Source: Tricholoma matsutake (Eukaryota > Basidiomycota > Agaricomycetes > Agaricales > Tricholomataceae). Taken from it: a stretch of DNA of 64,000 nucleotides. This document shows, one piece after another, positions 32,208-42,577 of this stretch. The notes beneath the pieces were generated by a model. It did no database searches. It had not been told where the DNA came from and saw nothing but the letters and a program-made list of their open reading frames with translations. Positions within the stretch are counted from its first letter, which is position 1. Every line of letters begins with the position of its first letter. Location: assembly GCA_026075535.2 (NCBI GenBank), contig AP026539.1, forward strand, positions 9,052,001-9,116,000. Reading direction: 5' to 3'. The position numbers were made by a program, and so were the translations under genes.

Positions 32208-34372
32208 CATGCAGTCTCACAGGAACACACTGAGAACACAAGTGGGAAGCCCTAAGCACAGGCAAAGCAGTCTATATCGTGGTAGGCTTGGACTATCTGT
32301 ATCTACCCTATGCGAATGTCAACATGTGGTCACATGACACACACCTGACCTGACTGCAATGCACACCTGGGTGCACAGTTACATGTGCCCCTCTCCACAA
32401 TGGCAATGCCCTCGTTGCCTCTAAACTCTAAACAAAAGGAAACAAAGAAAAATGATGTCTAAAAATCTAGTAATGATATATGCAGTAGAAATAAAATAAA
32501 ATGAAAAAAGCTCATCATGGTGGGGTCCATCCTAAAGCACAGAGGGCCTGACTCAAGTTGACAAGATGAGGGTCTTGATCCCAGTCAAGGTTCAGTACAG
32601 GAGCTGGTGCTGGGGTAGTTCTGAGAGGAACAGTGATGATGGGTTTTCCAGGGCCAATACCAGATGGGTGATGACAGGTGATGAAGGCTTGAGGCTGGAC
32701 AAAAGATGAAAGAGCTGGTGGAAAAAATATTTGAGATGCTGAAAAAATATTCGGTGGGGTTCATCATTGAACAGTGTCGTATCATCAAACATGCCTGCAT
32801 AAGGATTGAAATGGGCCCGGGAGGTTCAAACAAAGACCAGAAAGATCTTGTGGGGATGTGGGTGCAGCAGGTGGGGGAATAGGGAGGGATTTGGCATCCT
32901 CTGTCCAGTCAAAATGCACAGTAGATGGTGAAACGGCTTGTCTAGGGCTGAACTGGGGTGAGCTGGGTGTGAGGGGTGGACAGGGAGCATTCACAGGCAC
33001 AGATGGCATCATTTGTGATGCAGGTGGGGTGTACCATGTGGGCGTCAGCAAAACAGCACATTTACGGGGTGTCTGGGGCAAACAGGGTGGTTGGGACAGA
33101 ATCTGGGGGTGGTCTGAGGGTTTAGGTAGGTCGTTCCATTGTTTCAGAGCTGTGGGCCAGGGTCCTGAGTGGGGCAGAGCAGGGGAGTTGGTCAAGTAGA
33201 TGCTGCATTCATCAGAACACGTCTCGTCATCCTCTTGTAACTCCATTTGCTGGGTGACAGACTGCTGTGGGATGTTGATTACAGCCTGGTTAGCCATCTC
33301 TGAGGTAGCAGTGGTTGTCTGGGTGCTGGATGTGGCTCTAGCGGTCATTTCAGAGGTGGTTGCAGCAGGTAGTGCTAGTGTTGGTGGCTGTGACATTGCA
33401 GGTGATGGTGACGGTGATGGACTGGTGGAATTGTTGTGGGGTTCCATTTGCATATTGGCATCAGTAGAAGTGGTGGAGGCAGTCTGGGTGATAGAATCCA
33501 CAATGCAGGGGGCGGCAGTTTGGGTGCTTGAGTCTGTCGTACTGGGAGTTGTTGACTCCATTTGTATGCACTCGTTGACCTGGACCCATGTCTGTGGCTC
33601 GACACACCTTCCTTGGCTGTGTTTTGTCTCCCATACCTCTCATTCAGCCATTCTCCCTCGTTCTTCACCTTCTTTCAACCCTTTCTCATAGCCCTCTTTT
33701 CTCCCTTCCAAGCGAACCTGCTCGAATGTGTACTCATCTTGTATGGTATCTGAGTACCCCATTGCATAACCTTCGCTGTAGGCGTCGTGGTTCCTCCCTT
33801 CCTCAAATCCCAATTTTCTTATCTCCTTGTATACATTGTTCTGGTGCTCTTGTATGTATTGAACCAGAGTCATGACAGCTCACATAGCTTGTGCATGCTT
33901 GTCGTTAGGCATAGAAGCAAATATTGGGTCGAAATTGATGGGTCATGGTGCCACTGTCAATGATGCTGTCATTTTTGTGGCCTGATTTTTTCTTCCCATT
34001 CTGGCAGAGATGTAGCTGAGGAGAGTAGTGCTGCCTGAAGTAGATAGGTGACAGTAGGCAGAGAACAGAAGTAGAAAACTGAGGACCAAAACAGACACCA
34101 GAAGACACTGAGACAGAGTTGAAAGAAACAGACAGGACAGAAGAGCTGAACAGCTGGCAAGTGGAGTGAGAATTCCCTGTTGTCACCAGATGGAGATGTG
34201 CAGTCTCACAGGAATGTGCTGAGAATGCAAGCAGGAAGCCCTAAGCATGGGCAAAGCAGTGTATATCATGGTAGGCTCGGAGTATCTGTATCTACCTTAT
34301 GTGAATGTCAACATGTGGTCACGTGACACACACCTGACCTGACTGCAGTGCACACCTGGGTGCATGGTTACA
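32208..34372 (-). mobile_element. Non-autonomous LTR element (2.2 kb) with its own ORF, inside gypsy 3
   Basis: Direct repeats at 32208-32383 and 34197-34372 (about 176 bp, about 90% alike by eye; TG/CA-type ends in minus orientation) enclose a 1.8-kb interior with no RT or integrase. In minus orientation a purine tract (GTGGAGAGGGGCACA) precedes the left LTR, so the element and its ORF point the same way. No clear target duplication is seen. It splits the gypsy 3 polyprotein just before the zinc knuckle. Confidence 0.8.
32520..33873 (-). CDS. Protein of the non-autonomous LTR element
   Basis: Minus strand, probably three exons. Exon 1 (33873-about 33645): an N-terminal region with regularly spaced Gly (EGYAMGYSD, EGRKEGYEKGLKEGEERG), like deca-GX3 (Yae1-type) stretches. 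Exon 2 (about 33615-32785): a long Ser/Thr/Pro-rich region (TQTAAP, SPSPSPSPAMSQ) with FDWTEDAKSLPIP and ending near FQSLCRHV. Exon 3 (to about 32520): FNPYAGMFDD, then LNLDWDQDPHLVNLSQALCA. Repeated hypothetical proteins with this ending occur in Agaricomycetes (from memory). A frame change near 32790 shows that an intron or a break is present. Function unknown; a gag-like or packaging role would be a guess. Confidence 0.5.
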
Positions 34373-37300
34373 CCAGCTGCACACAATGCCAGAAACTGTA
34401 CACTGGCCACAAGAACCCTGACTGTCCCATGAAGGCAGACAACACTTGGCCCAATGCTGAGACATATGTCACACTCATGGCACTGGCAGAGGCAACAATG
34501 GTGGTGGTGGAGGACAACAAAACTGACTTGTACGTCCCTCCCCCTGCTGATGTCCCCTTTACTGTATCACACCTATTTCCTACCCTCTATGCCACTGGCC
34601 CCCTCATCACCAAATTCCCCTATCCACTGATGGACATTGGTTGCCCCTGCACAGTGATTAGCCTTGAACTCTGCAAGCATCTCAGCCTCCAATGTTATCC
34701 TCTCCCTAAAAAGGAAAATAACATGTCATCATTGACCCAGCAGAAAATCAACTGTGAGGAGTATGTCAAATTAGAGCTGCAATCAGACCAGGGGATGTGG
34801 AAATTGGGAGTCCACAAGATGAAAGTAAATAAGGGATTATCATTCCCCATTATATTAGGAATGCCATTTCTTTCATCAGAACAGATCATGATTGATACCA
34901 ATGAGTGAACCACCATTGACAAACACTCCAGTTTTGACCTCCTAAATCCACCCTCTCGAACACCCTGGCCCCAGGGCAAACAATGGGTTATGCCTCCACC
35001 AACACCGAAGGAAATTCGGACTCCAAAACCACCTATACTGGAAAACTCTGGAGCACCAGCACTTGCTGGATGCCTTCTCCCCAGACCCATCATGGCTGCC
35101 GTGCAAGACCGCATTGAAGGCCTAGCATTCCAAGAACTCCTCAAAGAGAAAGATGTGAAAATGAAACTCAAATTCGCCAACTGCTTCCCACTTCGTCTCC
35201 CTGATAGCACTGAAGATATCCCTGGCCACATGTTCCACTGCATCCAACTCAAAGACCCCACCAAGGTCAGCAATGGCAAAGGATATGCAGCTCCCAAGAA
35301 ATACCAAGAACCTTGGAAGAGACTGCTGGATGACCACCTCAAGGCTGGCCACATTTGGCCATCCTCCTCAGAATTTGCCTCACCAGCATTCTGCATGCCA
35401 AAATACATTGCTGGGGTACCTGACTTAACAGTTGACCCTCAGTGGGTGAACGACTACCAAGCACTCAACAGTAACACTGTACAAGACAACTTCCCCCTAC
35501 CCTGCATAGACGATATACTCACCGACTGTGGGAAGGGAAAAATATTTGGCAAGATGGACATGATGAACTCCTTCTTCCAGACATGAGTACACCCTGACAG
35601 CATTCACCTCACCACCGTAAGAACGCCATGGGGACTTTATGAGTGGACTGTCATGCCACAGGGTGGATGCAATGCTCCAGCCACACATCAGTGCCAAATG
35701 ACTGATGCACTATGAGAACTCATCAGCAAGATTTGCCATGTGTACCTTGATGATGTCATCATATGGTCACAAACTCTGGAGGAACACAAACAAAACTGTG
35801 CTGCTGTTCTTGAAGCCCTTTGAAAAGCCAGTATTGACTGCAATCAGGTGAAATCCAACCTCTTTGCCACCAAATTATGTTTCCTTGGTCATATCATCTC
35901 AGGGACAGGTATCAAACCTGACCCCCACAAAACTGACCAAATTGCATCTTGGCCACAACCAATGACTGCCACCAATGTCAGGGGATTCCTGGAACTCACC
36001 AGATACATTGCCACCTTCCTTCTGGCACTTGCTGAATATACAAGTGTACTCACACCGCTCATCACCAAGGAATGTGACCAGGAATTTCCCCCATGGACTG
36101 CAGAACACCAGGCCACCTTTGAACACATCAAAGACCTGGTTCTCAGTGCCGACTGTCTCACCATAATTAATTACAAAGACAAGGCATTGAACATCTATGT
36201 CACCACCGATGCCAGCGACCGCCACACCAGCGCCGTGTTGAGTTTTGGTGCAACTTGGGAAACTGCGAGACCAGTTGCCTACAACTCCTACCAACTCAAT
36301 GACACTGAGAAGAATTACCCTGTTCACAAGAAGGAACTCCTTGCCATTGTCAAGGCATTTAAGAAATGGAGATCCTACCTCCTCAGTGCCCATTTTGAGG
36401 TCTTCACTGACCACTGAACACTCAAATACTTCCAATCACAGAAGGAGATGTCGAGACAACAAATGAGATGGTCAATGTACATGGCTGATTTTGACTACAA
36501 CATTACCTATATCCGTGGCGAAGAAAACACTGCCACAGATGCACTATCCTGCATGCCTGATGCCACACCAGATGCATGCCTCACTGCCTGTGTGATTGGG
36601 TACACATGCAATGCACCAGCTACACACGCTGCTGGCATACTAAACATTGCTGCAGACAAGTCACTTCTTGATGCCATCATCACCAGCTATGAGACTGATT
36701 CCTTCGCCAAACAACTTATGAAGGATATCAACATGAGGAGCATCAAAGGGGCAACCCTCACCAATCAACTCCTCTATGTTGGCCACCGACTTGTGATCCC
36801 ACAAGATCTCAAGGTACGTGAACTGCTCTACAACCTGGCACATAAAACCTTGGGCCATTTCAGCTTTGAAAAAAGCTATGAATCCCTCCATGGCTCTTAT
36901 TACTGGCCAAACATGCACCAGGACTTGGAAAATGCATACATCCCATCATGCACCAAGTGCCAGTGAAACAAAAACCGGACCACAAAACCCACCAGTCTCT
37001 TGCACCCACTACCAGTACCTGATGACTGCTTCGACACTGTTGCCCTGGATTTCATTGGCCCACTACCAGAGGAGAATGGAAAGGACACCATCCTGACCAT
37101 GACAGACCTCCTCGGCACTGACATATGCATTGCTGGCATTCACTCCTCATACACTGCTGCCCAGGTCACCATTGTGCTCTTTGATGAATGGTACTGTGAA
37201 AATGGCCTCATGCTACACCTCATCTCTGACAGAGATGCACATTTCACTACCAACCTTTGGACTGCACTCCACAAGCTCATCACCATTAAACTAAAAATGT

Positions 37301-38123
37301 CCACATCCTATCACCCCAAAACTGATGGCACAAGTGAATGGACAAACAAAACCGTGAACCAAGCCATTCAGTACCATGTTGACAACAACCAGAAGGGCTG
37401 GCTAGCCAAACACCCCTGTGCACAGTTTGCCATCATGAACACCATAAATGCATCCACCGGCTTCTCTGGTTTCCAACTCAAAACTGGCCAATCTCCATGC
37501 ATCATCCTGCCTATTGTGCCCCTTGCTGAAAATGCCACATCACTGCACATGACATCATTACACCTGTCCACCTCAATGTTCAGGAATCACAGGACAACCT
37601 CCTTGCTGCCAGAATTTACCAGGCATATCACGCCAATGAGCACCAGGCACCGGAGGATGTCTATGAGGTCAGCAACCTTGTCATGCTCTCCACCAAAAAT
37701 TGCCACTGCAATTACAAACACAAAGGCAAGACACAAGTTGCCAAATTCATGCCACAACACAATGGCCCCTACATGGTCACACAAACCTTCCCTGAATGCT
37801 CCGAATACACTCTCAAACTTCCCAACAACCCCAACACCTTCCCTGGTTTCCATGCACACCTACTAAAACAATATGTCCCCAATGACCCACTCCTCTTCCC
37901 TGACTGGGAGCCAGCTCGGCCAATGCCAATTGTCACTGAAGATGGTACTGAGGAGTGGTACATTGACAAAATTGTGGATGCATGCCAACGTGGCAGGGGT
38001 GTACAATACCTTGTCCATTATGAAGGATATGGGAAAGAACATGATGAGTGGCACCCCAGCTCTGAAATGGCCAACACTGATGCCCTCGACTGGTGGGAAG
38101 ATGAAAATGGGACAGAGGTCTGA
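34373..38123 (+). pseudogene. Gypsy 3 pol: zinc knuckle, protease, RT, RNase H, integrase, chromodomain
   Basis: One frame from 34373 to about 37550, then a shifted frame to the stop after 38121. Zinc knuckle CX2CX6HX4C (CTQCQKLYTGHKNPDC); protease region LMDIGCPCTVIS; RT with DPQWVNDYQALN, GKMDMMNSFFQ and VYLDDVIIWSQ; RNase H with YVTTDASD and EKNYPVHKKELLAIVKA; integrase with HFSFEKSYES...CTKCQ, DFIGPLPEE, LISDRDAHFT and YHPKTDGTSEW; chromodomain EEWYIDKIVDACQRGRG...EWHPSSE. Six in-frame stops (34906, 35584, 35713, 35821, 36415, 36964), all TGA, and one frameshift near 37550. Catalytic residues of RT and integrase remain, so decay is recent and mainly by C-to-T change. Confidence 0.92.
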
Positions 38124-38154
38124 GACCCACACAATTTTTTCAAGTGGGGAGGAG

Positions 38155-38783
38155 TGTAAGTCTGGCCCCACAGACTCATGACATTACAACAAGTTAATTT
38201 ACCTATGCCACCATTACACACTTCCACAGTGCCAGCACACCACACACATCACCGACACAACCACCCTTGCTGCCAACACAGCCACCTATGGTGCATAAAC
38301 AACTCACCAACACCAGATATACCAATGTCTGTGTTACAGTGAGTTACAGTCACCCTACACCACCAACACACTCCCATGGCACTGGCACAGCCACTGGTGA
38401 ATATGACAACAACACACCAGCAACATACATCCTGGCAATGGCACCATGCATTCTTATTACCCTTCTATCCACATCCAGCAGTGCCGACATTACCCTATTG
38501 ATGCAGTACCTTCCCAATATGTGACTATGCCCAATGCAGCCTTCCTAAATCACACACGATGCCTGATGTGGCCTTTTACTTACATGGTCGATCTTTTCAC
38601 ATATATTACTTACATCTTTATTTCCTTACCTTTGTTCCTACTTCCATGCAAGGTATAGTAATTCCTTATCCCCTTATTTTTGTAGTGGCTTATGGTTCCT
38701 ACTTCCATGCAACAAAGATAATTTGATCCTGTCTTTTAGTAAACCTAAGTCTAGTGTAGGCTGCCAAACTCAGCATCCTTCCA
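38155..38783 (+). repeat. Gypsy 3 3' LTR
   Basis: 629 bp, preceded by the purine tract CAAGTGGGGAGGAG (38141-38154) and followed by CAATG. Confidence 0.9.
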
Positions 38784-38788
38784 CAATG

Positions 38789-39000
38789 TTACTGACTCTG
38801 AAGAAATGAAGAAGCACACTTGCTGCTACCTTGACATCGATACTTCTGAACTTTGGGAGTCGATTCCAGAATACGATGCTGGTACTTCATTCAATAACTT
38901 TCACATTGCTGTCCATAAACTGTACCAAATCATTTGTGTTGAAAATACTGATGCAAAGTTGTTCACCGACGAGTTTGTCCATGTCCAAAATTGACCATTT
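38789..39000 (+). pseudogene. Gypsy 2 gag, continued
   Basis: VTDSEEMKKHTCCYLDIDTS, LWESIPEYDAGTSFNNF, IAVHKLY, FTDEFVHVQN, then decay. It continues 29969-30401. The rest of gypsy 2 (pol, 3' LTR) is absent here. Confidence 0.75.
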
Positions 39001-39459
39001 GTGATCATCTTTGGAACCAGGGTACAGTAACTTGGCAAAAGCCGTTTGTTCATCAATTGTTCATTTGTTCATCAATTGTTCATTTGTTTGTCAATTGTTC
39101 ATTTGTTCATCAATTGTTTGTCAAGCACTTCAGATCAATAACCCTTCCAACAGTGCCTGATCTTGGGGGTAACACTGAATTCAGCCTGTAACTAAAATAG
39201 TTGTCTGAATAGAGTAATGTAAATCACAACTAAACCAGATCCATTCAGTTGTCTGGTTGCAGCTGTCCTAATGATGAGCGCTGCCTCTCAATCACTGGTG
39301 GTCGCAATGTAAGGTGAGGCCTGGTGTCAGCTTACAAAAGAAAAGGTAGATTATGTATATACAAGTACTTCTGGCTTGTGCCAAAAGGATGAGTAATCAG
39401 ATGTGGTGTGGTGAAACAATGACATATGCACAAGTAAGAGATGGTGCACTGATATGGAA
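39001..39459. other. Leader or remnant sequence between gypsy 2 gag and the gypsy 1 5' LTR
   Basis: No gene recognised. It includes a 19-bp tandem repeat (CATTTGTTCATCAATTGTT, about four copies, 39046-39125). The part next to the LTR should be the gypsy 1 leader in minus orientation. Confidence 0.4.
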
Positions 39460-39470
39460 AGTTGTGTTCT
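39460..39470 (-). promoter_or_regulatory. Candidate self-priming primer-binding site of gypsy 1
   Basis: AGTTGTGTTCT (plus strand) lies two bases outside the 5' LTR. Its reverse complement in the RNA can pair with the identical 11-mer at the predicted 5' end of the transcript, at 39648-39658 inside the LTR. This is the arrangement known for Tf1 of fission yeast and related chromoviruses. It does not look like a tRNA 3' end complement. Confidence 0.65.
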
Positions 39471-39647
39471 TCTGTTAGGGTGACACCCACTATCTGCTAG
39501 CTAAGACCATGTGGGTTCTCTCTACAAGAAGGGAGCAGGATGTGCATGCATGATGGGGGAATTGATGGTTTTGATGTGAGGGGTTATTTATAGATGAGTC
39601 AGTTGAGAAAGGCATTTTGCACCACAAGTGTAGGTGGAATACCTAAG

Positions 39648-39692
39648 AGAACACAACTGGGGTCCCCTAGGTGTGTATTTCAGGTTTATATA
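39648..39692 (-). promoter_or_regulatory. Gypsy 1 promoter: TATA box and predicted transcript start
   Basis: In minus orientation TATATAAA (39692-39685) lies about 34 nt upstream of AGTTGTGTTCT, whose first base (39658) would be the RNA 5' end if self-priming works as in Tf1. The start site is inferred from the matching 11-mer, not measured. Confidence 0.55.
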
Positions 39693-39736
39693 ATATGTTT
39701 ACATATATTGTACATTGTTGTTACCGATGCACTCAT

Positions 39737-40741
39737 TGATAGGTCCACTATGGCAGCAGAGCTTTGAAATCAAGATATCACACTTGGACACCTCCTTCCT
39801 AAAGTTCTACAATTTTGTGAATGCTTACGAATGCCTATGAATGCACGAAACAACCAAACGACACTTTAAAACATTTCAAAAGACTTTGAATCATTTCGAA
39901 CAACTTCAGCTGCCATATTCCTATTGTACCAAACCTCGAACACACGCTCCCACCATTACACACACTAACACATCACATTCCCACCACCACAAACACAAAG
40001 AAACACAATGGCTAGCAACTTAGCATGCATTGAGGCGCTTTTTGACATATTCATGATTTATTGGAACCACAAGACAAGGAGATTTGATATATCATGTATA
40101 TGGCATGTTTTTCTTATCATTTTCTCATTTACTTTGTGATTTCAACACCTTGTTCACTGCCTCACGTTTACCACATGTTTTGCCTCATGGCCTTTTACCT
40201 TATTAGAATTATCTCTCTAAAACATATATAGTTTGGTGTATTTACTGTTGATAGAGCCAGAAAATTGTCTTCTCACATCGCCTATCGTCAAACTTAAGGG
40301 TTTAACTCTTGAGTTTTAGCTCAGTCTTCACCCGAACTCACTCAAAGTATTCTGCAAACTATGTCGTTTTGCCACATCAACTCTTGAAACTCTCATCACA
40401 TCGCCTATCTGTTGTGTCATCGTCTCTTACTTTGCTTTCAACTATTGTCACCATCTCCCGAACTTGTGAGACCATTTCGGAGATTCTCGAACTTCTCCGC
40501 ATTGCTGCTAAACTTTCTCGTATTGTTTCAGAATGCTTCATAGTGTTTCGCATTACTTTGGATGGCTTCATGGAACTTCGCACAGTCTAATATGGCTTTG
40601 CAATGTTGTACAGTACATTTACCAGCCTTTGGATAATGTGGTGATATTCAGTACCACCTCGTAACCTTTCTCTGACTCGCGTTATATCTCCTAAGACCTG
40701 TTTAGTTGGTTTTGGTTGAGTTTCTGGGTTGAGCATCATCA
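39737..40741 (+). mobile_element. Solo LTR of gypsy 2/4 family inside gypsy 1 5' LTR
   Basis: TGATAGGTCCACTATGG...GAGCATCATCA, with TATA-like ACATATATAG near 40222. TCAT is present at both edges, but repeats at the LTR end make the exact duplication ambiguous. Confidence 0.82.
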
Positions 40742-40883
40742 TTGTACATGCACATACATAACAATGCATGCAAAATAAAATTCTCATGCTATCAAAGTGT
40801 AGCGTAATTTGGCATAAGGTAGCGTAATTTGACATAATAAAATAAAATGAAAATTTATTAAGTAATGGGGCTGTTTCCTAACA

Positions 40884-41158
40884 ATGTTGGCCTCATGGCC
40901 ACTTTCCCCTTTTTGGTACTATCTCTCTGAAACTTATATAACTTTGTATGATCTACCTTTTCCAACAAGCAATCATTGTCCCCTTTCATATATTGGTTGA
41001 TTTAAGAGCTTTACTCTTTGGTATAAGCTGATCATCTTAGTGCTAAGTTTTGCAAATCGTCACAAACTTCTTTGAAACTTCATACTAGCCTCCCAAAACT
41101 ATCATCTATCATCTTCATCATCTATTGCAACTATTGCATACTGTCATTATCATATTAC
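40884..41158 (+). mobile_element. Gypsy 2/4-family LTR, right fragment
   Basis: Continues the LTR of 26398-26873 after gypsy 1, beginning with ATGTT. It ends about 250 bp short of the usual LTR terminus, directly against KDZ coding sequence, so a small deletion removed the LTR end and roughly ten KDZ codons. Confidence 0.75.
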
Positions 41159-42569
41159 ATTTTCAGGCTTGTAGAGGTTCTCAAGTGCCTTACAATATTT
41201 ATTGAATTTGTTGATGGTATTCATCAAGGCTGGCTTGCATTTTGAAATAGCCTTCCTAGTACTTTGATGAATCTTCATGCCTATAAGCCCAATGTGAGGG
41301 CAGGGAACCAGGTGATGAAAAGGAATTCTCATACCAATCACTTGGTTGTGACCTCCCACTGCCTGGTCAAGCCTGTCCCACTTGACAAAGCTTCCAATGG
41401 CTCTCTTATGAATATTTATCTTAAGGTCATGTACCATAAGCAGCATTTGTACAAACTTGAGGTCCAAGCCCTGAAGTTCAGGGAAGGATTTGTGAGCATT
41501 GAGGGAGGCATAGAGAGCTTCCACTTTTGTTTTGAGGTGGTCTTGAGTTTCCTCTAGTGCCTCGAGAAGTTGGAGTGATTGATTTGAGGGTGCTGATTTT
41601 GAAATGAGAGTGTGTGTTGCATGGATTGTGTTGTCAACTGTGTCAAGGTTGCCTTGGAGGTTTGGGATAACATCTAGCTCCTTCTTGAGTCATGATGGTG
41701 CATCTGAATCCTGAAAGTAATAAGAGGTTACACTTAGAAACAGATCAACTGACTTAGGGAGAGCTGGGAGGCTTGCTGTAATTCCCATTCAGCCCATAAT
41801 TCTTTGGCAGACACACCACACTCATTGAGTTATTTTGGCTTTTGTTGCATGGCCTCCAATACCTTTCATAAGTTGATGTTGGATCCAGTCATCCAAGTCA
41901 TCATGGAGCTCAAGCCCAATGGAGGTAGCCTGATGGTCAATCAACCAGATCCATTGTTGTCTCTGGGTCCATGTTACATGGCTTTAAGGATCTATATGAC
42001 TCTGGAACTTACTGTGGAAGCACATGTGATGCCAATTAGTTTGCGAAGGTGGGACCAGAAGCACTCTATGCCCTCTCCATCCATGAGACCAGATCCTTTA
42101 TTTGACCGAGGGTTATAAATGATTTGGCAAGCCCATTGGTACACCCATGCATGCATTGCACTCGTGGCAAACACCAGCTGCTCCACAATGCTAGGGGAAA
42201 GAATATTGTACTAGCGGAGGTCTGAGTCATGACAGCCAAATCAGTCAAGTTCCTATGGACTTACAAGTTGCAGAGTTCAGTCTAACACTCACACCACATC
42301 ATAGAGAACTTGAGTACTGGCCTTAGGGGCAATAAGCTATATAGATGTTCAATTAGAGCAATGGCATACTTCTGCTGCTCACCAGGCATGTTGATATTTG
42401 CAAGAAATAATGGGATGTCGTGGCAACATACTAGCACCATCTGCCTGCCATTGTTGAACTTCTCCATGTTCATCTTCGAGTTGGATCTTGAACCTGCAGT
42501 ATGTGAAGATTTACATTCATCTACTGTGTCATCAGGAATGACAGGTTGTTGAACTTTGGGTGGCCTCTT
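41159..42569 (-). pseudogene. KDZ transposase (CxC1 type), central segment
   Basis: Minus strand from the hAT copy 3 edge: RPPKVQQPVIPDDTVDEC, VLVCCHDIPLFLANINMPGE, QQKYAIALIEHLYSLLP, VLYDVV (catalytic Asp region), then stops, FATSAMHAW, CQIIYNPR, LMDGEGIECFWSHLRKLI (catalytic Glu region), an exon junction near 41710, LQLLEALEETQDHL, ALYASLNAHKSFPELQGLDL, WDRLDQAVGGHNQVIG, MNTINKFNKYCKALENLYKP. This follows the KDZ core order closely. Stops are again mostly TGA for Arg. It ends at 41159 where the LTR fragment begins. Confidence 0.87.
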
Positions 42570-42577
42570 GTGGAGCT

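Larger units (their letters stand above)
30402..38783 (+). mobile_element. Gypsy 3: full-length Ty3/gypsy element (8.4 kb, TSD CAATG)
   Basis: LTRs at 30402-31136 and 38155-38783 share TGTAAGTCTGGCCCC...GCATCCTTCCA. CAATG precedes the left and follows the right LTR (30397-30401, 38784-38788). A purine tract (AAGTGGGGAGGAG) touches the 3' LTR. The LTRs differ by about 100 bp because of internal repeats near 30500-30580. gag and pol lie in one frame and are interrupted by a smaller LTR element at 32208-34372. Confidence 0.92.
26874..40883 (-). mobile_element. Gypsy 1: chromodomain LTR retrotransposon with nested insertions (TSD ATGTT)
   Basis: The 3' LTR at 26874-27274 and 5' LTR at 39473-40883 (itself interrupted) share TGTTAGG...CCTAACA ends. 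ATGTT stands at 26869-26873 and 40884-40888. A purine tract (rev. AAAAGGGGGGTAA) touches the 3' LTR. The inner part keeps only the end of RNase H, the linker, integrase and chromodomain; gag, protease and RT are missing, probably lost by deletion around the nested gypsy 2. Confidence 0.85.
39473..40883 (-). repeat. Gypsy 1 5' LTR, interrupted by a gypsy 2/4 solo LTR
   Basis: Segments 39473-39736 and 40742-40883 align with the 3' LTR at 26874-27274. The interrupting LTR occupies 39737-40741. Confidence 0.88.

Noticed and set aside
31435..32265. Long minus-strand frames opposite gypsy 3 gag
   Set aside because: Shadow frames of gag; the plus strand is one continuous frame with protease, RT and integrase following.
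32203..34377. Target duplication for the 2.2-kb LTR element
   Set aside because: GGAGA or GAGACA on the left does not match CCAGC on the right; the LTR boundaries are therefore uncertain by 2-3 bases.
39046..39125. Short direct repeats with similar spacing (CATTTGTTCATCAATTGTT)
   Set aside because: A simple 19-bp tandem repeat without unique spacers.
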